64,000 nt of DNA from Pseudomonadota bacterium (GTDB taxonomy: Bacteria; Pseudomonadota; Alphaproteobacteria; Sphingomonadales; Sphingomonadaceae): the NCBI GenBank assembly GCA_023389105.1, contig JAEWEY010000004.1:682001-746000 (forward strand), written 5' to 3'. Each line of letters starts with the position of its first letter. Position 1 is the stretch's first letter. The position numbers were made by a program, and so were the translations under genes. This document shows, one piece after another, positions 1 through 9,558 of this stretch. The notes beneath the pieces are model-generated. The model made no database searches. It saw only the letters and a list, made by a program, of their open reading frames with translations, and was not told the origin of the DNA.

Positions 1-36
1 AGCGTAACAGGATGCTGAGATTTCCGACTGGACGGT

Positions 37-1770
37 TCACTGGACCAGGCTCCTCAAGCGACGCATGACTTTGCCCTGCAAGCGTCGAACACCGACGAGT
101 AAGCCAAGGTCGCGCTCGTCCGCTTGGCTGAGGCGCGCCACCACGACTTCGGCAGGGCAAGGCAGACCCGTAACGGGGTCCAGATAACGCGGATATTGCA
201 GCAAGGTCGCTGCGACAAGTTCATCGATCGATCTTCGCGCGGTTCGTCGGTCAGGAACGGGCCCGAGGTCGCGCGTGAGGCCCCAACCAGCATAGAAAGG
301 CACGCCATAGGCAGTCACTTGCTTGGCGCGCATCAGCGCTTCAAAGCCCGCGAGGGACGTGTTGACGTGAACTTCGTCCACCATTGCGATCAGCGGATCA
401 ATCGTCAGATCGTCTGCAATCTGGTCCGCATAGCGGCGGCAATGTCGATCCGGGATCGCCCCCCGGCGATGGCCCGCAACGACGTCGGGATGGGGTTTGT
501 AGATTATGAACGCGTCCGGCGCATCGGCGCGAACGCGCCGTAGCAATTCCAGATTGGAAGTGAGACCGCAGCCGCCGGTCTGAACCGCGCGATCATCCTC
601 GACCTGTCCCGGAACAAGGATGTGCCGGCGATTGCCGGCAGGCCGATCAATCCGCGCTCCGCCCTGCCCGTATTTACCCAGCCCCGCTTCCACGATCAGC
701 CGGCGCAGCTCTCGCGCCCGCTCGAGCAACGCTTCCGAGAAAGCGCCTTCTTGCAGAAGCAATTCCAGTTCGCTCGGACGTGATGGGTCGAAGTGTGCGC
801 CACGCCGATCCACGACGATTGACAGCGGTGGCACGCAATCAGCTCCAAGGCCGCGCGAGCGCAGAAAACCGTCCTCGACCTCGATCAGCGGAGAAGCGTT
901 CTCGCCCAGTGCCTGAATGACGCCAGGCTGCGTTTTCGCGCGCCAAATTGCAACCGACTGCTTCGGCGCAACCGAGGTCGCTCGCGTCAGGAAACGGAAA
1001 GGCGTCGTGCCGGCCCAAAGCAGCGGCGCCACCCGCTCCTGTTTCCAGAAGGCAAAGCCAAAGCCGCCAGCGATACCTCGGTTGGAATCGATGAGGCGGC
1101 GCCAGAACGAGGATAGCTCGACCAAGTCCAGCGCGGTCATGGCTTGGCCCGTGAATGGATTTTCAAATCCGTCAACTGGAAGGCGCCGAGCCAGTTCGGC
1201 CTCGATTGCTGTCGGAGCCAGCCCGGAGCCGTCGGACCCATAGACCGGAACGCCGAGCAACGCGGCCACGAGCGCGACTTCGTCGCCCGCGGCTTCGGCC
1301 ACCAGTGCGTAAGCACCATCGAGAACGTGCCAGGGGTCGCATTCGCCGACGATTGTTTTCGCGCCAGGCAAGGCGGATCCTCGGTCGATCCAACTGACAA
1401 TTGGCCGCCCGCTGGCGATGGTTTGTACGGCATCCATTGCCGAGCGGCATCGAACAACAACGCGGTTGGCCGGGAGTTCGGGTCGCACAGACCAATAAGC
1501 CCCACCGACGCGATGCGTGACGAGTGCGCGCCGAAGAGCTTCGGGGGCTTCCGTCGCCTCCAACAGCGGCGCAAACCGACTTCTGAGCGCTCCAGGAAAA
1601 GGCGGAATGCGGAGGAACGGCAACTCCTCGCGCGTCATCGGCAGGCCCTCGGCCCCTCCCAATTTATCCTTGTCTGGCAACACGATAGATGCCGCGCTCG
1701 AAATCACTTCAGACCCCCAGCCGAGCCGTCTTGTCCTTACCGCGGGCTCGGTCACAGTCAAGGTTAACAA
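37..1770 (-). CDS. KpsC-like capsule polysaccharide glycosyltransferase
   Basis: A 577-residue protein of the KpsC/LipA capsule synthesis family. In group 2 capsules KpsC builds the beta-Kdo linker on the lipid anchor in the cytoplasm. A complete C-terminal module spans about residues 235-560, with VEDGFLRSRGLG (298-309), VPGQVEDD (386-393) and YKPHPDV (424-430). Residues 90-230 resemble the end of a first module, so the protein looks like a two-module KpsC with a shortened first module; classical KpsC is about 670 residues. It is the last gene of the gmd-rmd-GT4 leftward group, 118 bp after the GT4 gene. The family is clear; the Kdo specificity is inferred, and no Kdo synthesis gene lies in the window. 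Confidence 0.85.
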   Translation of the reverse strand: MLTLTVTEPAVRTRRLGWGSEVISSAASIVLPDKDKLGGAEGLPMTREELPFLRIPPFPGALRSRFAPLLEATEAPEALRRALVTHRVGGAYWSVRPELPANRVVVRCRSAMDAVQTIASGRPIVSWIDRGSALPGAKTIVGECDPWHVLDGAYALVAEAAGDEVALVAALLGVPVYGSDGSGLAPTAIEAELARRLPVDGFENPFTGQAMTALDLVELSSFWRRLIDSNRGIAGGFGFAFWKQERVAPLLWAGTTPFRFLTRATSVAPKQSVAIWRAKTQPGVIQALGENASPLIEVEDGFLRSRGLGADCVPPLSIVVDRRGAHFDPSRPSELELLLQEGAFSEALLERARELRRLIVEAGLGKYGQGGARIDRPAGNRRHILVPGQVEDDRAVQTGGCGLTSNLELLRRVRADAPDAFIIYKPHPDVVAGHRRGAIPDRHCRRYADQIADDLTIDPLIAMVDEVHVNTSLAGFEALMRAKQVTAYGVPFYAGWGLTRDLGPVPDRRTARRSIDELVAATLLQYPRYLDPVTGLPCPAEVVVARLSQADERDLGLLVGVRRLQGKVMRRLRSLVQ

Positions 1771-1888
1771 CCTCCGCCGCCATCGGTTTCGCTTGGGGGA
1801 AGTCAGTTACCGAAAAGTAAATCTAAATTGTTGCACTGATGCAACAGCTGCCCGCCCTAAGCTGAAACTTACGAGAATGCCTCACCTG

Positions 1889-2995
1889 TCAACCTGCGAA
1901 TTGAGCGTAGACAGCGACCGTTTCAGCAGCGCACCGCGCCCAGGTGAGCCGGCCGGCGTGCGCAAGCCCCTTGCGCATCGTTTCGAGCCTCCACGCTTCG
2001 TCGAGCAACCCTCCTTCGATCGCAGATGCAAACTCGTCTTGATCGTCCGGATCGATATAGCGGGCGGCATCGCCGCATACTTCGGGCAAACACGATCGGT
2101 TCGAGACGATCACCGGCGTACCGCTCGCCATCGCTTCAATGGGCGGCAGTCCAAACCCTTCGTAAATCGACGGGTAGATGAATAGGCGGGCAGCCGCGTA
2201 AAGCTGCGCAAGTTCTGCCTCTGAAACATGGCCCAGATGCTTCAGCCACCCTTCCTCGACAGCCTGCGCGAGTTCCTTGCGAATGGCCTCGTTATTCCAC
2301 CCGCTCCCCCCAGCGATGACCAAGGGAAAGCGATTTCGGGTTGAGGTCGGCAAACATCGCCACGCCCGGACTAATTCGGCCACCTTTTTTCGTGGCTCTA
2401 CGGCCGACACGCACAGCCCGAATCCATCAGGGCGCAAGCCCCAACGCTGCAAATCGGCGGCGGTGGCTGCAGTCTCGATCGGCTGGAAACGTTCGCTAAC
2501 CCCCAGCGGAACAGCCGTGATCTTGGCGGCAGGCACGGCAAACATTGCGGCTAGCTCCCGCCTGACCGTCTCGCTGTCGGTGACAATGTGAGCCGCACGC
2601 TCGAGGGATTGAAAGAAGAGGCGCTCGAATTGACGGACGCGCTCTACTGGATGGGCATCCGGATATTTGAAAACCGAGAGGTCGTGCACCGTCATCACAC
2701 CAACCTCGGTTCCGCGAGGAAGGAAGTAGTTGGGAGCATGCACAATCGTGGAGCGTAAGGCTCGCTTCGCGCGCATCCTGGCGAACAGTCGTGCGGGCCC
2801 GGCCGGAGCCCTGAAGCGGCCTTCGAGCAGTCGCTCCGGCTGGGAGATCAACCGATGATGGATAAAGTAGTGGGTTGTGGCAACTTTAGGATGTGAGGCT
2901 ACGTGTCGGCACAGCTCCCAGGTGTAGCGTCCGATCCCGCTCATTTCGTATTTGAGCGCATCGACGCATATGGTGACGCTCAGTCCGTCAGGCAC
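1889..2995 (-). CDS. Glycosyltransferase family 4
   Basis: A 368-residue GT-B fold glycosyltransferase. The N-terminal donor/acceptor loop is visible as [10 protein letters not shown] near residue 20. The GT4 nucleotide-sugar signature [14 protein letters not shown] sits at about residue 270-285, with the paired Glu residues of the E-x7-E motif. Its start overlaps the end of rmd by 8 bp, so it is probably translationally coupled to the GDP-rhamnose enzymes. A mannosyl- or rhamnosyltransferase using the GDP sugar made by its neighbours is a reasonable inference, but specificity cannot be read from the sequence. Confidence 0.88.
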   Translation of the reverse strand: MPDGLSVTICVDALKYEMSGIGRYTWELCRHVASHPKVATTHYFIHHRLISQPERLLEGRFRAPAGPARLFARMRAKRALRSTIVHAPNYFLPRGTEVGVMTVHDLSVFKYPDAHPVERVRQFERLFFQSLERAAHIVTDSETVRRELAAMFAVPAAKITAVPLGVSERFQPIETAATAADLQRWGLRPDGFGLCVSAVEPRKKVAELVRAWRCLPTSTRNRFPLVIAGGSGWNNEAIRKELAQAVEEGWLKHLGHVSEAELAQLYAAARLFIYPSIYEGFGLPPIEAMASGTPVIVSNRSCLPEVCGDAARYIDPDDQDEFASAIEGGLLDEAWRLETMRKGLAHAGRLTWARCAAETVAVYAQFAG

Positions 2996-3887
2996 CTAAC
3001 ATCCAGCGGACAGTTTCTTCGAATGGAATTTCCTCAAGCGGCCCGATGAGATCCTCAAGCCTGGCTTTCGAGCCGCACAAGCTTCGCACTTCATTCGCCC
3101 GGGTAAGCGCATTGCTAACGCGAACTTCCATCCGATGACCGGATTCGCGTTCAACTAGGCCGATGATGTCGTTGATGCTGATCGACCTTCCAGAGCAAAC
3201 ATTAACCGTGCAACCGACGGCCTGCCTGCAATCAAGGAGCCGGGCGTAAGCATCGACGATCGTTCGAACGTCAGAGAAATCCCGAGCGACGTCTAGATTG
3301 CCCAATTCTATATTCGGAAGACGCCGCTTTGCATGGTCAATGATCTTCGGAACCAAAAAAGCCGTGCTTTGGCAGCTTCCGGTATAATTGAATGGACGCG
3401 TCACGATAATCGGCAGGAAATCCGCGTAAATCGAAGCTACATATTCCATCGAAAGCTTTGTCACGCCGTAATCATTTGCGGGCCTCGGAGGCGTACCCTC
3501 GCCCAACACGCCGACGCTGGAATTCCCATATATGTTCGCGCTGCTCGCCAATAAAACAGCGCTCAGATCCAGTCCGCTCTGCTTTAGCGCATCGAGCAGA
3601 TTTCGCGTTCCGACGACATTTACCAGGTACATCTCTGTGATGTCGCCATGTGCCACGTTGGCAACGGCGGCCAGGTGTACAACCCTCGTTGGCCGTACCG
3701 AACGGATGACCTCCCTTAAGCTGCCGGCGTTCGTCAAATCGCCCTCGTGCAACTGGGAATAGCCAGGAATCGGCCTATCGCATTCTCCATTGACCAGGCC
3801 GTGCAGGTCGAACCCGTCACCCACAAGCCGTTCTCCGAGGTAGCGCCCGGTGAAACCTGCTGCCCCCGTTACAAGAATTCTGCTCAT
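2988..3887 (-). CDS. rmd: GDP-6-deoxy-4-keto-D-mannose reductase (Rmd-like SDR)
   Basis: A 299-residue extended short-chain dehydrogenase/reductase. It shows the NAD(P)-binding GAAGFTGRYLG motif at the N terminus, an Ala-Ser-Ser-Ala stretch holding the catalytic Ser, and YGVTKLSMEY with the catalytic Tyr and Lys near residue 140. Rmd reduces the 4-keto product of Gmd to GDP-D-rhamnose. The assignment rests on family features plus position directly downstream of gmd (21 bp gap). A related outcome, such as GDP-6-deoxy-D-talose, cannot be excluded. The end overlaps the GT4 start by 8 bp. Confidence 0.82.
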   Translation of the reverse strand: MSRILVTGAAGFTGRYLGERLVGDGFDLHGLVNGECDRPIPGYSQLHEGDLTNAGSLREVIRSVRPTRVVHLAAVANVAHGDITEMYLVNVVGTRNLLDALKQSGLDLSAVLLASSANIYGNSSVGVLGEGTPPRPANDYGVTKLSMEYVASIYADFLPIIVTRPFNYTGSCQSTAFLVPKIIDHAKRRLPNIELGNLDVARDFSDVRTIVDAYARLLDCRQAVGCTVNVCSGRSISINDIIGLVERESGHRMEVRVSNALTRANEVRSLCGSKARLEDLIGPLEEIPFEETVRWMLGA

Positions 3888-3908
3888 GTCAGGATCGCGT
3901 GCCGACCG

Positions 3909-5067
<1,159 letters not shown>

Positions 5068-5643
5068 GTGTCCAAAGTAATCGCTTATACTCCGAACAGA
5101 TTCTCGGATGATCGAGGTTGGTTTGTTGAGACGTACAATGCCCGTAGAGACAGCGAACTGGGTATCGCCGATACTTTTGTCCAAGATAATCAAAGCTATT
5201 CTCTACATCGGGGAACGATCCGCGGGATTCATTTTCAGCTGCCGCCCAAATCTCAGGCAAAGCTTGTGCGATGCACGCGTGGATCGATCATGGATTATGT
5301 CGTCGATCTTCGGCGAGGATCTCCGACCTACGGCGAGCATGTACGCGCGGAATTGTCGGCAGCGAACGGCAAGCAGCTCTATGTGCCGGTAGGCTTTGGG
5401 CACGCCTTCGTAACCTTGGAGAACGAAACCGAGATTTGCTACAAAGTGTCCGAATTTTACGCTGCGGAGGCTGATGCAGGCATCCGCTGGAATTGTCCGG
5501 ACATCGCGATCGATTGGGGACTGCCTAACGAGCAAGTAACGTTGTCGCCGAAGGATCGATGGCTCCCGACGCTCAAGGAATTTGAAAGCCCTTTCGCGTA
5601 CGACGGAGTTCCATTGCAATTAGTCGCGATCAGCAGCCAGTAA
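5068..5643 (+). CDS. rfbC: dTDP-4-dehydrorhamnose 3,5-epimerase
   Basis: A 191-residue RmlC cupin enzyme, third step of dTDP-L-rhamnose synthesis. The conserved GTIRGIHFQLPP segment with the catalytic His lies at about residues 50-61, and the later VPVGFGHAF motif is present. The start is GTG at 5068, preceded by AAAGGGACG at suitable spacing. The gene order rmlC-rmlB-rmlA on the plus strand is compact (17 bp and 42 bp gaps). The reductase rmlD is not here but at 22.8-23.6 kb on the other strand. Confidence 0.93.
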   Translation: MSKVIAYTPNRFSDDRGWFVETYNARRDSELGIADTFVQDNQSYSLHRGTIRGIHFQLPPKSQAKLVRCTRGSIMDYVVDLRRGSPTYGEHVRAELSAANGKQLYVPVGFGHAFVTLENETEICYKVSEFYAAEADAGIRWNCPDIAIDWGLPNEQVTLSPKDRWLPTLKEFESPFAYDGVPLQLVAISSQ

Positions 5644-5660
5644 GTGGAAGGAAAGTTCGC

Positions 5661-6716
5661 TTGCGCATAATGATTACGGGAGGCGCGGGCTTTATTGGTT
5701 CCGCTCTGGTCCGAAGATTTATCCAGCACACCGAGCACGAAGTGCTGAACTTCGACAAGCTCACCTACGCCGGCGTGCTGGCATCGCTAGACGAAGTCGC
5801 CGGCAGCAATCGCTATAATTTTGTACAGGGCGATGTGGCTGATGCGGCTCGCGTTTCCGAAACAATTCGCAACTTTCGGCCGGATATGATTGCGCATCTG
5901 GCGGCTGAGAGCCACGTGGACAGGTCTCTCGATGGGCCTAGTGCCTTCGTGACGACGAACCTCGTCGGGACGTTTACCTTGCTCGACGCAGCTCTTTCAT
6001 ACTGGCGTGAATTGCCAAGCGATAGCCAGGATCGCTTTCGATTCCACCACATCTCAACCGATGAAGTATTCGGCTCGCTAGGCGCCGACGGTCTTTTCAG
6101 CGAAAGCACGCCATACGACCCTCGCTCGCCTTACTCAGCTTCGAAAGCGGGCGCCGACCATCTCGTGCGAGCATGGGGTCATAGCTACGGCTTACCCGTA
6201 CTCGTGACCAATTGCTCAAACAATTATGGGCCCTTCCACTTCCCGGAGAAGCTTATTCCGCTGGTGATCATCCGCGCGCTGGCGGGTGACAGTCTTCCTG
6301 TCTACGGCGACGGGGGGAATGTGCGAGACTGGCTTTTTGTCGAGGACCACGTCCGGGCGTTGCAACTTGTGCTTGAACGAGCCGCTCCTGGGCAGACCTA
6401 CAACGTCGGCGGCAATAGCGAGCGTACCAATCTGCAGGTCGTTGAGACAATCTGCGATGTGCTTGATCGCCGACAGCCGCGAACAGACAGTCTTTCTTAC
6501 TCCAAACAAATCGAGTTCGTAGAGGACCGTCCCGGGCACGACAGACGCTATGCCATCGATGCCTCGAAGATCCGGGAGGATCTCGGGTGGGAGCCTGCCA
6601 CATCTTTCGACGAAGGAATCTCGATGACCGTCGACTGGTATATTGAAAATGAGAGGTGGTGGCGGCCGCTTCTCGATCAACGCTACAATACAACGCGGCT
6701 TGGCACTGGGAGCTAG
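5661..6716 (+). CDS. rfbB: dTDP-glucose 4,6-dehydratase
   Basis: A 351-residue RmlB. It shows the NAD-binding GGAGFIGSALV motif, the dehydratase signature STDEVFGSL with the Thr-Asp-Glu triad, and YSASKAGADHLV with Tyr-x3-Lys. It makes dTDP-4-keto-6-deoxyglucose from dTDP-glucose. The reading frame opens at a TTG (5661) preceded by GGAAGGAAAG; an ATG three codons later is the only other sensible start. It lies between rmlC and rmlA in the same transcription direction. Confidence 0.94.
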   Translation: MRIMITGGAGFIGSALVRRFIQHTEHEVLNFDKLTYAGVLASLDEVAGSNRYNFVQGDVADAARVSETIRNFRPDMIAHLAAESHVDRSLDGPSAFVTTNLVGTFTLLDAALSYWRELPSDSQDRFRFHHISTDEVFGSLGADGLFSESTPYDPRSPYSASKAGADHLVRAWGHSYGLPVLVTNCSNNYGPFHFPEKLIPLVIIRALAGDSLPVYGDGGNVRDWLFVEDHVRALQLVLERAAPGQTYNVGGNSERTNLQVVETICDVLDRRQPRTDSLSYSKQIEFVEDRPGHDRRYAIDASKIREDLGWEPATSFDEGISMTVDWYIENERWWRPLLDQRYNTTRLGTGS

Positions 6717-6758
6717 TCTATTCGCAGCCGCGCGCACGCCGACGGAGATAGCATAAGC

Positions 6759-7625
6759 ATGAAGGGTATCGTTCTTGCCGGAGGGTCCGGAACGCGATTG
6801 TATCCGATGACCCGGGCGATCTCGAAGCAGATGGTCCCAGTCTACGATAAGCCGATGATCTATTATCCATTGTCCACGCTAATGCTGGCCGGGATCAGAG
6901 AGATCCTGGTGATCAGCACTCCTCGCGATCTGCCCATGTACCAAGAGCTGCTCGGCGACGGTTCGCAGTGGGGGACGGCGATAGAATATGCCGTCCAGGA
7001 ACGGCCGGAAGGACTCGCGCAAGCTTTCATCATCGGTGCCGACTTCGTTGGCGGGGATCGTTGCTGCCTGATACTCGGCGATAATATCTTTTACGGGCAT
7101 GGCTTACCCGAACTCATGCAGAGCGCATTACGGCGTGAAAACGGCGCAACCGTCTTCGCTTATTACGTAAAAGACCCAGAGCGCTATGGTGTGGTTGAGT
7201 TCGATGAATCGATGCGCGCGGTGTCGATCGAAGAGAAGCCATTGGCGCCGAGATCGAGCTGGGCCGTGACCGGTCTGTATTTTTACGACGAGCGTGTCGT
7301 CGAAATCGCTCGGGATTTAAAGCCTTCGCCACGCGGGGAACTGGAAATCACCGACGTCAATCGCGCATACCTGCAAAGCGATGAGCTTTCGGTGGAACTT
7401 ATGGGGCGAGGTATTGCCTGGCTAGATACCGGAACGCCCGAAAGCCTGCTTGAAGCCGGGGAATTCGTCCGAGTTCTGGAAAGGCGGCAGGGCCTTAAAA
7501 TTGCCTGTCCCGAGGAGATCGCATTTCGACAAGGTTTCATCGACGCGGACGGATTGGCGAAGGCGATCGATCAGCACGGCAAGTCATCGTACGCTGAATA
7601 CTTACGTGCCATCGCAACCGCCTGA
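6759..7625 (+). CDS. rfbA: Glucose-1-phosphate thymidylyltransferase
   Basis: A 288-residue RmlA nucleotidyltransferase, the first step of dTDP-L-rhamnose synthesis (glucose-1-P plus dTTP). The N terminus carries [11 protein letters not shown], and [12 protein letters not shown] follows, both diagnostic for the family; length is typical. A GGAG ribosome-binding site lies upstream of the ATG at 6759. It ends the plus-strand rml group and converges on the methyltransferase gene at 7633, only 7 bp away, so the two transcripts share a very tight end. Confidence 0.94.
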   Translation: MKGIVLAGGSGTRLYPMTRAISKQMVPVYDKPMIYYPLSTLMLAGIREILVISTPRDLPMYQELLGDGSQWGTAIEYAVQERPEGLAQAFIIGADFVGGDRCCLILGDNIFYGHGLPELMQSALRRENGATVFAYYVKDPERYGVVEFDESMRAVSIEEKPLAPRSSWAVTGLYFYDERVVEIARDLKPSPRGELEITDVNRAYLQSDELSVELMGRGIAWLDTGTPESLLEAGEFVRVLERRQGLKIACPEEIAFRQGFIDADGLAKAIDQHGKSSYAEYLRAIATA

Positions 7626-7632
7626 GCGCGAA

Positions 7633-8511
7633 TTATGCGAGTTGCCACTGAGGCGGCACGATCTTCTCGATAACGATCTCAATTTCGTAGGCGCCGTCTG
7701 AGTGTATGTCCGGGCCTAAGCTATAATCGAAATTGTCGTCGTTCTCCGCGAGGTGTCGGACCCGATAGGAATTAACGTCCAGAGATTCTTCGAACACTCG
7801 GGCCAAACTTGATGGGGTATACATGCGTTTATGGTCGGCATTGAACCTGGACGGTAGAAAACGCTGTTTCTCGTAGAGCGCCTGGCTCGGAACCATGCAA
7901 ACGATGAACCCGCCGACACGCAGGACCCTATACCAATCGCGAATTGCGGCATGGTCGAAGGTGATGTGTTCAAGGCAATGGCTGGAGAAGACGCAGTCGA
8001 CGGTTCTGTCCCCGAATGGCAGCGTGACGCCATCATAGCCGGGATAATCCAGGTCGACACCGATAGCGCCCGGAAGCGCGGTCTTCTTGTCCGGGTTGTC
8101 GTACCCAGAAAAACCGACGTCCAATATGAGCGTCCCGCTGCAATATCGAGCCAGGAAGCCAGACCGCAGCCTTTTCAAGTAAGAACGACCAGCCTCACCG
8201 GGCGGAGCGTAGTCCTCGGGATACGGTCCAACGGATGTCAGTTCCTCGTTCGACGCTGATGATCCCGACACATTGCGAAGGGCGCTAAGATCGACCAGCG
8301 CCTTGCGCCTCATACGTTCCAGATATTCTTCGGACGATGAGAAGATCCGGACGAGTTCTTCCGGCAACATGCCTCCCTGCAGCTCGCCGCTGTAATGTGA
8401 AAAGCCGCCCTCGTCCGGCTCTCTCGCCAGGAAGATGCGGTATAGTGCGGTGACAAAGCCTTCCACGGCCTCGGGGGCCAACGAACGGCTTAGGGTGAGT
8501 TGGTCACTCAT
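7633..8511 (-). CDS. DUF4214-like plus SAM-dependent methyltransferase
   Basis: A 292-residue two-domain protein. Residues 15-65 (ALYRIFLAREPDEGGFSHY) match the DUF4214-type helical domain found in secreted or polysaccharide-linked proteins. Residues 115-285 form a class I methyltransferase with motif I LDVGFSGYD, the acidic segment GVDLDYPGYDG, and SSHCLEHI. It is a clear paralogue of the methyltransferase at 28405-29439 (shared PGYDG, SSHC-EHI, DHKR-YT and SYRVRHLA-ND). It is the last gene of the heptose/capsule operon, with a 4-bp overlap to the coiled-coil gene. Methylation of a sugar in the polysaccharide is a likely role but is inferred. Confidence 0.82.
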   Translation of the reverse strand: MSDQLTLSRSLAPEAVEGFVTALYRIFLAREPDEGGFSHYSGELQGGMLPEELVRIFSSSEEYLERMRRKALVDLSALRNVSGSSASNEELTSVGPYPEDYAPPGEAGRSYLKRLRSGFLARYCSGTLILDVGFSGYDNPDKKTALPGAIGVDLDYPGYDGVTLPFGDRTVDCVFSSHCLEHITFDHAAIRDWYRVLRVGGFIVCMVPSQALYEKQRFLPSRFNADHKRMYTPSSLARVFEESLDVNSYRVRHLAENDDNFDYSLGPDIHSDGAYEIEIVIEKIVPPQWQLA

Positions 8512-9032
8512 CGGGAATGAACCTCCGTTTTTGAGTCTGATCGGTCATAGCCGACGGTTGTGCGCAGTCCCGCAATCTGATCGTGCAACGCTAGCGCCGT
8601 TGTCCGCGCTTCGTCATTATCGATCTCAGCTTGTCTCGCCAGGCGAGACTGCTCACCTTTGATCTGTTTGATCGCCGCGTCAGTGGTCGCCAACTGACCA
8701 GTGTGTTGCTCGATGATCTTACCACCCGAGCGCATTAGCCGCGCATGCACGCTCACTGCTTTTTCAAGGTCGTCAATCCGACGCTCTCTCGCGCGGCGAT
8801 CCTCGCGAAGCTGATTCAATTCCGCCGTCAGATAATCGACTTTGTAGGCGGTGGAGCGAAGGTCGGCGGACAAGCGCCGGTTCTCGTCTTGAAGCCCCCT
8901 TATCTGATCGATGACGCCTTTCTGGAGGTCGTTATGCTGCCGGAAATCGGCGTCCAAACGGCGAACCTCTTGGCGAATATCGCTTAGGCCGAATCCATCT
9001 AGAAAACTCATCTCTTCAAGCTGCTCCAACAT
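8508..9032 (-). CDS. Coiled-coil protein of the polysaccharide operon
   Basis: A 174-residue protein with no recognised enzyme domain. Residues 10-160 are rich in Glu, Asp, Arg, Gln and Leu with heptad spacing, as in IRGLQDENRRLSADLRS and LNQLREDRRARERRIDDLE, which predicts a long coiled coil. There is no signal peptide or membrane segment. It overlaps the upstream GT9 half-gene by 17 bp and the downstream methyltransferase by 4 bp, so it is co-translated with them. Coiled-coil partners of glycosyltransferases and methyltransferases are known as chain-length or scaffold proteins (for example WbdD-type systems); that role here is inferred only from context. Confidence 0.75.
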   Translation of the reverse strand: MLEQLEEMSFLDGFGLSDIRQEVRRLDADFRQHNDLQKGVIDQIRGLQDENRRLSADLRSTAYKVDYLTAELNQLREDRRARERRIDDLEKAVSVHARLMRSGGKIIEQHTGQLATTDAAIKQIKGEQSRLARQAEIDNDEARTTALALHDQIAGLRTTVGYDRSDSKTEVHSR

Positions 9033-9558
9033 GCAATGTCATTTGCTCGCCGCGCGCACCATTTAAAATGCGCCGGATAATCGCGGCGACTTCCTCTGGC
9101 ATAATTTCGCGGAGGCAGGCCTTGTCATAGCGACACGACATGTTGTGATCGAGGTGGCACGGCGAGCAGCCAATCGTCCGCGTGATCACGAACACATTCG
9201 GACCAAGAGGCCGCCATTCGGACCGCTGGTGCGAGCCGCCGAAAAGGCAGATCGTGGGGACACCGTACATCGCAGCCAAATGAGCAATTCCCGAATTGTT
9301 GCCAATCACGCAGGTCGCCGATTTGAGGCGCGTCAATACCTCGTCCCACGCGAACATGCCGCAGGTGTTCAACACACGATCGGCCGGCAGCGTTCGGACG
9401 ATTTCATCGGCACGTTCACGTTGATCAGGTGCACCGACTATCAACACGCATTCTTTCTCGTCCAGAGCCGGAAGCAGAAACTCGATAAGCTTCGAATAGT
9501 GCGCGGCTGGCCAGTCTCTGATGAGGCTGTTGGAAAAAGGCGAAACGACGATCGTCAT
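9016..9558 (-). CDS. GT9 (heptosyltransferase-type) C-terminal half
   Basis: A 180-residue protein equal to the C-terminal Rossmann half of a family 9 glycosyltransferase. It starts with VSPFSNSLIRDWPAAHYSKL, the usual start of that half, and contains the nucleotide-sugar segment GNNSGIAHLAAMYGVPTI, the LFGGSH turn, and a Cys-rich stretch SPCHLDHNMSCRYDKACL. The N-terminal half is missing here but present in the preceding gene, which overlaps by 4 bp. The tight overlaps on both sides argue for a functional split enzyme rather than debris. ADP-heptose is the usual GT9 donor, and it is made by this same operon. Confidence 0.82.
   Translation of the reverse strand: MTIVVSPFSNSLIRDWPAAHYSKLIEFLLPALDEKECVLIVGAPDQRERADEIVRTLPADRVLNTCGMFAWDEVLTRLKSATCVIGNNSGIAHLAAMYGVPTICLFGGSHQRSEWRPLGPNVFVITRTIGCSPCHLDHNMSCRYDKACLREIMPEEVAAIIRRILNGARGEQMTLHVGAA

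Noticed and set aside
9016..9558. GT9 C-half as a pseudogene fragment
   Set aside because: It starts exactly at a domain boundary, overlaps neighbours by 4 and 17 bp in co-translated style, and keeps conserved motifs, so it was called a real split gene.
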